The position numbers were made by a program, and so were the translations under genes. A DNA stretch of 10,409 bases, from assembly GCA_016763395.1 (NCBI GenBank), contig JAESTW010000517.1, positions 1 to 10,409 on the forward strand, written 5' to 3'. Origin of the DNA: Kofleriaceae bacterium (GTDB lineage Bacteria > Myxococcota_A > Polyangia > Haliangiales > Haliangiaceae). The notes under the pieces are model-generated. The model was not told the DNA's origin, did not search any database, and saw only the letters and a list, made by a program, of their open reading frames with translations. This document shows positions 6,937 to 10,409 of this stretch, one piece after another; position 1 is the stretch's first letter, and each line of letters starts with the position of its first letter.

Positions 6937-6968
6937 AAAAAAGGTCAGACTCCTTGGAATCTGACCTT
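6937..6968 (-). terminator. Rho-independent terminator of the beta-barrel gene
   Basis: On the minus strand AAGGTCAGA (6968-6960) and TCTGACCTT (6949-6941) form a perfect 9-bp stem around a 10-nt loop. The final two T of the stem run on into four more, giving six T in a row. It starts 37 nt downstream of the stop of the barrel gene, a typical position. The stem and U-tract are both good, so transcription of the barrel gene very probably ends here and lolD has its own promoter. Confidence 0.85.
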
Positions 6969-7005
6969 CTGCGTGTCTGGGTACTATTGCTTGAGTGAAG
7001 TGGCG

Positions 7006-7578
7006 CTAAAACCCGACAAAAACGCCGAGGTTTAGCATGCGCAATTCACCGTCTAGGTCTGTGCCAGTACCCATTTTTAGGTCGCGCAGTTGAGTGTCTT
7101 GAACGCTGTAGTCGAGCCACAGGCCAACTTGCGCAAGAGGAAGGTTCAGCGTGTATTGGAGCCCCGCCCCAACCTCAGTGCCACGCCCTTCGTAATTCAT
7201 GCTCGTAGCTGCCGGACCTCTGAGCCAAGTCTTGTTCAGCCCTATTTTTCCGTAGCCTTCCAAGCCACCGACAAGCCCAACGTAGTACTTCACATCAACT
7301 CCAATGGAGGCAGTCGAAAACTCGGATGTGCCAGCAATTCCGCCTGTGCCCTGAAGCTCCGCTTTAAACAGCGAAGCCTCCAGTGCCAGGGCGCCAAAAC
7401 GTTGTCCCAGGATAAAACGGGAGGTATCAGACTGTGCTCCAGTCGTGAAATGCTCCGATAACGAGCCGTCGAGCTCCCCTTGGGATCCCACCCCAAATCC
7501 CACGTAGCCGTCGGCATGGGCTACTGAAGACGCAGCGAGAACGACTGGGAGAGCGAGGATACAGGCAAAAATACGCAT
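7006..7578 (-). CDS. Small outer-membrane beta-barrel protein (8-strand OmpA/OmpX-like)
   Basis: 190 residues. A clear Sec signal peptide (hydrophobic core about 4-17, cleavage after AHA at 22) is followed by alternating hydrophobic/polar strands rich in Gly, Tyr and Leu, with polar turns. Examples are DGYVGFGVGS at the start, IGVDVKYYVGL, GTEVGAGLQYTL and a final RMLNLGVFVGF ending in aromatic Phe, the C-terminal signature of barrels inserted by BAM. Length fits an 8-strand barrel with no periplasmic domain. There is no catalytic motif and the exact family and ligand are unrecognised. No Shine-Dalgarno lies at a usable distance: GGAGAG is 16 nt from the ATG, while a TACAAT box ends 5 nt before it, so a leaderless mRNA is possible. 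The gene lies between lolC and lolD and has its own terminator, so it appears to be an independent unit. Confidence 0.85.
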   Translation of the reverse strand: MRIFACILALPVVLAASSVAHADGYVGFGVGSQGELDGSLSEHFTTGAQSDTSRFILGQRFGALALEASLFKAELQGTGGIAGTSEFSTASIGVDVKYYVGLVGGLEGYGKIGLNKTWLRGPAATSMNYEGRGTEVGAGLQYTLNLPLAQVGLWLDYSVQDTQLRDLKMGTGTDLDGELRMLNLGVFVGF

Positions 7579-7631
7579 GTTTAATTGTATTGCACTCTCC
7601 GTGCCGCCCCCAGTTTCCCGCCGAGGAACTT

Positions 7632-7706
7632 GGTGTTTTCCCTCGCAAACGCTTGAAAGTACGCCTCCTCCGGAGGCTATTCGGTGTTTTGCTGACGAAA
7701 AACACC
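7632..7706. promoter_or_regulatory. GGTGTTTT repeats upstream of the barrel gene
   Basis: GGTGTTTT occurs at 7632-7639 and again at 7683-7690 (start to start 51 bp), and in inverted form AAAACACC at 7699-7706, making an 8-bp perfect inverted repeat with the second copy. All lie between the lolC stop and the barrel ATG. Repeated and inverted 8-mers in a promoter region suggest protein binding sites. The third copy also overlaps the lolC terminator, so part of the pattern may come from that hairpin. Confidence 0.3.
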
Positions 7707-7720
7707 AGCTACCTAGTGCT
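7698..7720 (-). terminator. Candidate Rho-independent terminator after the lolC-like gene
   Basis: On the minus strand AGCACTAG (7720-7713) pairs with CTGGTGTT (7708-7701) across eight positions, allowing two G-U pairs, around a 4-nt GTAG loop. The inner six pairs are followed directly by five T (7702-7698). It begins about 70 nt after the lolC stop, so it can end the permease transcript before the barrel gene. Confidence 0.5.
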
Positions 7721-7745
7721 CAAATTAGTCCTATGTAACCTTCGG

Positions 7746-7764
7746 TTCACACTCGCTATGTGAA
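7746..7764. promoter_or_regulatory. TTCACA-N7-TGTGAA palindrome after the lolC-like gene
   Basis: A perfect 6-bp inverted repeat with a 7-bp spacer lies 26 nt past the lolC stop codon. It has no T-run after it on the minus strand, so it is not a terminator. Its 19-bp length and symmetry suit a dimeric regulator, but it could also be an mRNA 3'-end hairpin. Which of these, if any, is not decidable from sequence. Confidence 0.3.
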
Positions 7765-7789
7765 GCGGATCTGGCTATTGCCGCTCAGC

Positions 7790-10393
7790 TTAATCCCAAC
7801 GCAACCCTTTTACCGGGCGCATGCGGGCCGCGATAAATGCTGGATAGATCGTCGCGACGACACTGATGGCGACACCAGCAAAGCCAACCGTGGCAATCGA
7901 CATGGGATCAATGAGAATCGGAAGCTTGTCTATGTAATAGACATCGGGATTTAGCGGAACTCCGTAGACCATGCCCAGATAACAGGCACCAAGGCCGAGA
8001 CCGACGCCGAGACCTGTGCCCACAAGACCGATAAAGAACCCCTGCGTGATGAAAATCTTCATTACACCTCCATTGCTGGAACCGAGGGTTTTGAGAATGG
8101 CGATCTCCTTGGCCTTTTCGATAACCACCATAATGAGGTTGCCGACGATTGAGAATGAGGCGACCAATACGATGATCACCAGCACAAAGAACATCGCGAT
8201 CTTCTCGAGCTTGAGCGCCGAGAAGAGTGCCTTGTTGAGTTCTTTCCAGTCCTGAACGCGATAAGAGCTTCCGAGTGCTTCCCTTAGCTCTTTGACGATT
8301 GCGCCGGTCTTGGTCGGATCGGCAACTCGAACTTCAATGCCATTGACCACATCTTCTAAGTCGAGAAAAGCCTGTAGCGATTTCAGGCTGCAATAGACGT
8401 ACTTCAGATCGTACTCGTACATGCCCGAGAAGAACTTACCGGCGATGCGATAGCTTTTGATTCGGGTGATGCTCAGCCCGTCCGGTGATACGTCCGGCAA
8501 AGGAGAAATAATGCGGATCTCCTGGTCGGTGTAGAGATTGATTTGCTTGACCAGTTCGCGGCCAACCAATACGCCATCGAGAATTGCGATCTCTGGACGA
8601 ATAAAATCATGCGGCAGCACTTGGGTTTCCCACTCGCCATCGATGATTGGGACCCGCGCTGTTTTTCGAATAGTCCGGGCACTGCCCTCGGCGCCGGCAT
8701 CCTTTCCGTGTCCGAGTTCCCCAAAAACTCCGCCATCGCCAGCTATCGCAAGAGTGCTGCCTGCGTCCGGCACCCCCGCGTCCAGCGGTATCTCGTCCAA
8801 GCCGCCGCTGTAGTCCACCGGTTCACCTAGGTCGAGTTCTTGCTCATCGTCTCGCGGGGTATCTGGGGTGTTGTCTAGGATTTCCTCCAGTCCGCCGCTC
8901 ATGTCCATCGGGCCATCGTCAAGCAGCGGCATATCGTCGTCTATGTCTGTTTTTTCGCTCGGGTCGGGTTGTCCCAGGATGCTGCCATCCTCGGCCAAGG
9001 GCCAGATTTTCTCTAAGGCTCGGTCATCGCCCTTCTCCAATTTTCGGACAATTTCCGTGACTCCGGCAACCCGCGCAGGATCAATGCCCTTCATCGTGAC
9101 GTTGCCGTAGTTATTGTGATTGGACATGTAGGCTTCGGTGATGAGATAGGGGGTGTATCCGACAACTCCCTTGGTGGTCTCTAAAACCTCATGGACCTCT
9201 TGGTAGCCCTTAAACTGCAACTCGTCGTCTTGGCTAATTTGAATGTGTGCGTTGAAGCCCAGGATTTTGCCGCGCAGGTCACTTTCAAAACCGGACATGA
9301 CACTGAGAACAATGACTAGAGCCATGGTTCCGATGGTGACGCCGCCAATGGAAACCGTTGTGAAGAAGGTGAAGAAGTAGCGCACGATGAGCAGCACGAA
9401 GGCCAAAATGCAAAGCGCTCCACCTGCGTAGGAGGGAATGATGAAGTTCATCGGCGGCGTGTACTTATCCCAGCCACCAAGAAACTTCATGTTGACACTA
9501 ACGAAGTCTATACAATGAAGATAGGACGCTATCACCACGCAAGTGAGGGCCAGCCCCACGCCCATTGCTACAATAGAGAACACACCTTCTTTGCGAGAAA
9601 ACCGGAAGGTCAGAGCTAGTACTCCGGACAGAATGATCGCTGCGAGAGCAATGAACTTCCACTGGCTATGTGGGCCGCTATAAAACGCATTCCAGGCGAG
9701 CCCCTTTATCCCAATATAGGTTCCGACCCACACAATGAGCGATGTTGCACCCATGAGTGATCCAGCGATTTTCCACTCTACTAATATCGGTTTAGGAGGT
9801 GTTCTAACGACAATAGCCTCCGGAATCTCACCAGAATCTGGAGTATCTCCCAAGCGGCCCGGCGTCACCCAAGTCATTGTATTTGTGTCCGGCGCCAGTG
9901 CTGAAACAATCCACGGAACGATGAAGGCGGTAACAGCGAAGAAGGCAAGATCGCCCCCTTGGATCTGCGATACCCATTCGGCGCCGCCTGCCCCTTCGGC
10001 ATAAAGTCCCACCATGGCCAACGCTAGAGAAGCCCAGTATATGGTGAGCGCTACCCATTTCAGAGGCAGACGAATTTTAGTATTGGCTTCAATGGTTCCA
10101 ATAGGCGCCAAGTAACGCACCGTCCACTGACGTCCGACCCCAATTACCATCGTGAGTATCGACATGATTGGCAGAAAGGCGCTGAGCCCAATTGCCATAG
10201 GAATGGTCATCGAAATCGCTGGCCCGGGAACCATAAAAGGGTCCGAGAGAGGATAGAGATAGCTGGCAGCGGCCATACCACCGCAAAGCCATAGGCTGGC
10301 CCCGACTACCCAGAGAATCGACGAGCTGAGCACCTGCTCACGTTCGAGCAAGTATCTCCAGGCGACGAATCTTTGGTACTTGGAAAGCAGCAT
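7790..10393 (-). CDS. lolC: LolC/LolE-type lipoprotein-releasing permease with large N-terminal membrane extension
   Basis: 867 residues from the ATG at 10393, about twice the usual 400-415. The frame is open for the last 16 nt to the edge and no Shine-Dalgarno is visible, so the true start may lie outside. The LolC/E core is clear: canonical first helix TVSIGGVTIGTMALVIVLSV then MSGFE (346-370), a MacB-type periplasmic domain with FNAHIQIS (380-387), GIDP, DGVLVGREL (606-614) and VNGIEVRV (683-690), then three C-terminal helices (about 732-757, 780-808, 832-853) with EKAKEIAILKTLGSS (759-773), the loop that couples to the ATPase, and the ending PAFIAARMRPVKGLRWD. Before the core lie about eight extra hydrophobic segments (near 22-48, 57-86, 112-133, 147-168, 207-230, 246-264, 271-292, 323-340). 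An acidic insert (about 467-582) interrupts the periplasmic domain. The product should move lipoproteins to LolA with LolD. Only one such permease is seen, so a homodimer is possible. Confidence 0.93.
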   Translation of the reverse strand: MLLSKYQRFVAWRYLLEREQVLSSSILWVVGASLWLCGGMAAASYLYPLSDPFMVPGPAISMTIPMAIGLSAFLPIMSILTMVIGVGRQWTVRYLAPIGTIEANTKIRLPLKWVALTIYWASLALAMVGLYAEGAGGAEWVSQIQGGDLAFFAVTAFIVPWIVSALAPDTNTMTWVTPGRLGDTPDSGEIPEAIVVRTPPKPILVEWKIAGSLMGATSLIVWVGTYIGIKGLAWNAFYSGPHSQWKFIALAAIILSGVLALTFRFSRKEGVFSIVAMGVGLALTCVVIASYLHCIDFVSVNMKFLGGWDKYTPPMNFIIPSYAGGALCILAFVLLIVRYFFTFFTTVSIGGVTIGTMALVIVLSVMSGFESDLRGKILGFNAHIQISQDDELQFKGYQEVHEVLETTKGVVGYTPYLITEAYMSNHNNYGNVTMKGIDPARVAGVTEIVRKLEKGDDRALEKIWPLAEDGSILGQPDPSEKTDIDDDMPLLDDGPMDMSGGLEEILDNTPDTPRDDEQELDLGEPVDYSGGLDEIPLDAGVPDAGSTLAIAGDGGVFGELGHGKDAGAEGSARTIRKTARVPIIDGEWETQVLPHDFIRPEIAILDGVLVGRELVKQINLYTDQEIRIISPLPDVSPDGLSITRIKSYRIAGKFFSGMYEYDLKYVYCSLKSLQAFLDLEDVVNGIEVRVADPTKTGAIVKELREALGSSYRVQDWKELNKALFSALKLEKIAMFFVLVIIVLVASFSIVGNLIMVVIEKAKEIAILKTLGSSNGGVMKIFITQGFFIGLVGTGLGVGLGLGACYLGMVYGVPLNPDVYYIDKLPILIDPMSIATVGFAGVAISVVATIYPAFIAARMRPVKGLRWD

Positions 10394-10409
10394 GACAATA
10401 GCCGAAGCG

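Noticed and set aside
7663..7677. GCCTCC-TCC-GGAGGC hairpin upstream of the barrel gene
   Set aside because: Six GC pairs with a 3-nt loop but no T-run on either strand, no link to a start codon, and short GC palindromes of this size are common. It was not called as a terminator.
7683..7720. Terminator/antiterminator switch: the 3' arm and T-run of the lolC terminator can instead pair with AAAACACC at 7690-7683 on the minus strand
   Set aside because: The competing arm is transcribed after the T-run, so it would appear too late to prevent intrinsic termination. The overlap is probably incidental or DNA-level.

Overview
The window reads as chromosomal DNA from a Gram-negative bacterium, most likely a member of Myxococcota or another former deltaproteobacterial lineage. 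Three things suggest this. An outer-membrane biogenesis cluster of the lolC/lolD/bamA/skp/fabZ type is present. Surface-type lipoproteins occur next to it, one TPR protein and one with PPC-like domains. The LolC-like protein carries an Asp/Gly/Ala-rich stretch with PDAG/DAG-type sequence, common in Myxococcota envelope proteins. GC is moderate by eye. The lineage is inferred from style and gene order, not from a marker gene. All eight supported genes lie on the minus strand, so transcription runs from high to low coordinates.

In transcription order: (1) a very long LolC/LolE-type permease (7790-10393), whose start lies 16 nt from the right edge, followed by a candidate terminator. (2) A small outer-membrane beta-barrel protein (7006-7578) with a clear Rho-independent terminator at 6937-6968. 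(3) A 352-nt intergenic region holding a remarkable, exactly centred, imperfect inverted repeat of 161 bp (6741-6901) and a candidate promoter. (4) An apparent operon lolD - bamA - skp - fabZ - PPC-like lipoprotein (971-6653) with gaps of 34, 13 and 45 nt and a final 1-nt TGATG overlap. (5) A separate TPR lipoprotein gene (1-803, cut by the left edge) with a strong ribosome binding site and a 10-bp leader hairpin against it.

The genes form one theme, building the outer membrane. LolC/E and LolD would make the ABC machine that releases lipoproteins from the inner membrane. Skp chaperones outer-membrane proteins across the periplasm and BamA inserts them. FabZ supplies acyl chains for phospholipid and, where present, lipid A. 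The two lipoproteins and the small barrel are likely clients.

The unusual points are these. The LolC-like protein is about twice the normal length, because about eight extra membrane segments precede the canonical first helix and an acidic repeat-containing insert sits in the periplasmic domain. lolC is separated from lolD by an independently terminated barrel gene. The lpx genes that usually flank fabZ in this cluster are absent. The lolD upstream region contains the long palindromic element. No tRNA, rRNA, CRISPR array or transposase was seen.
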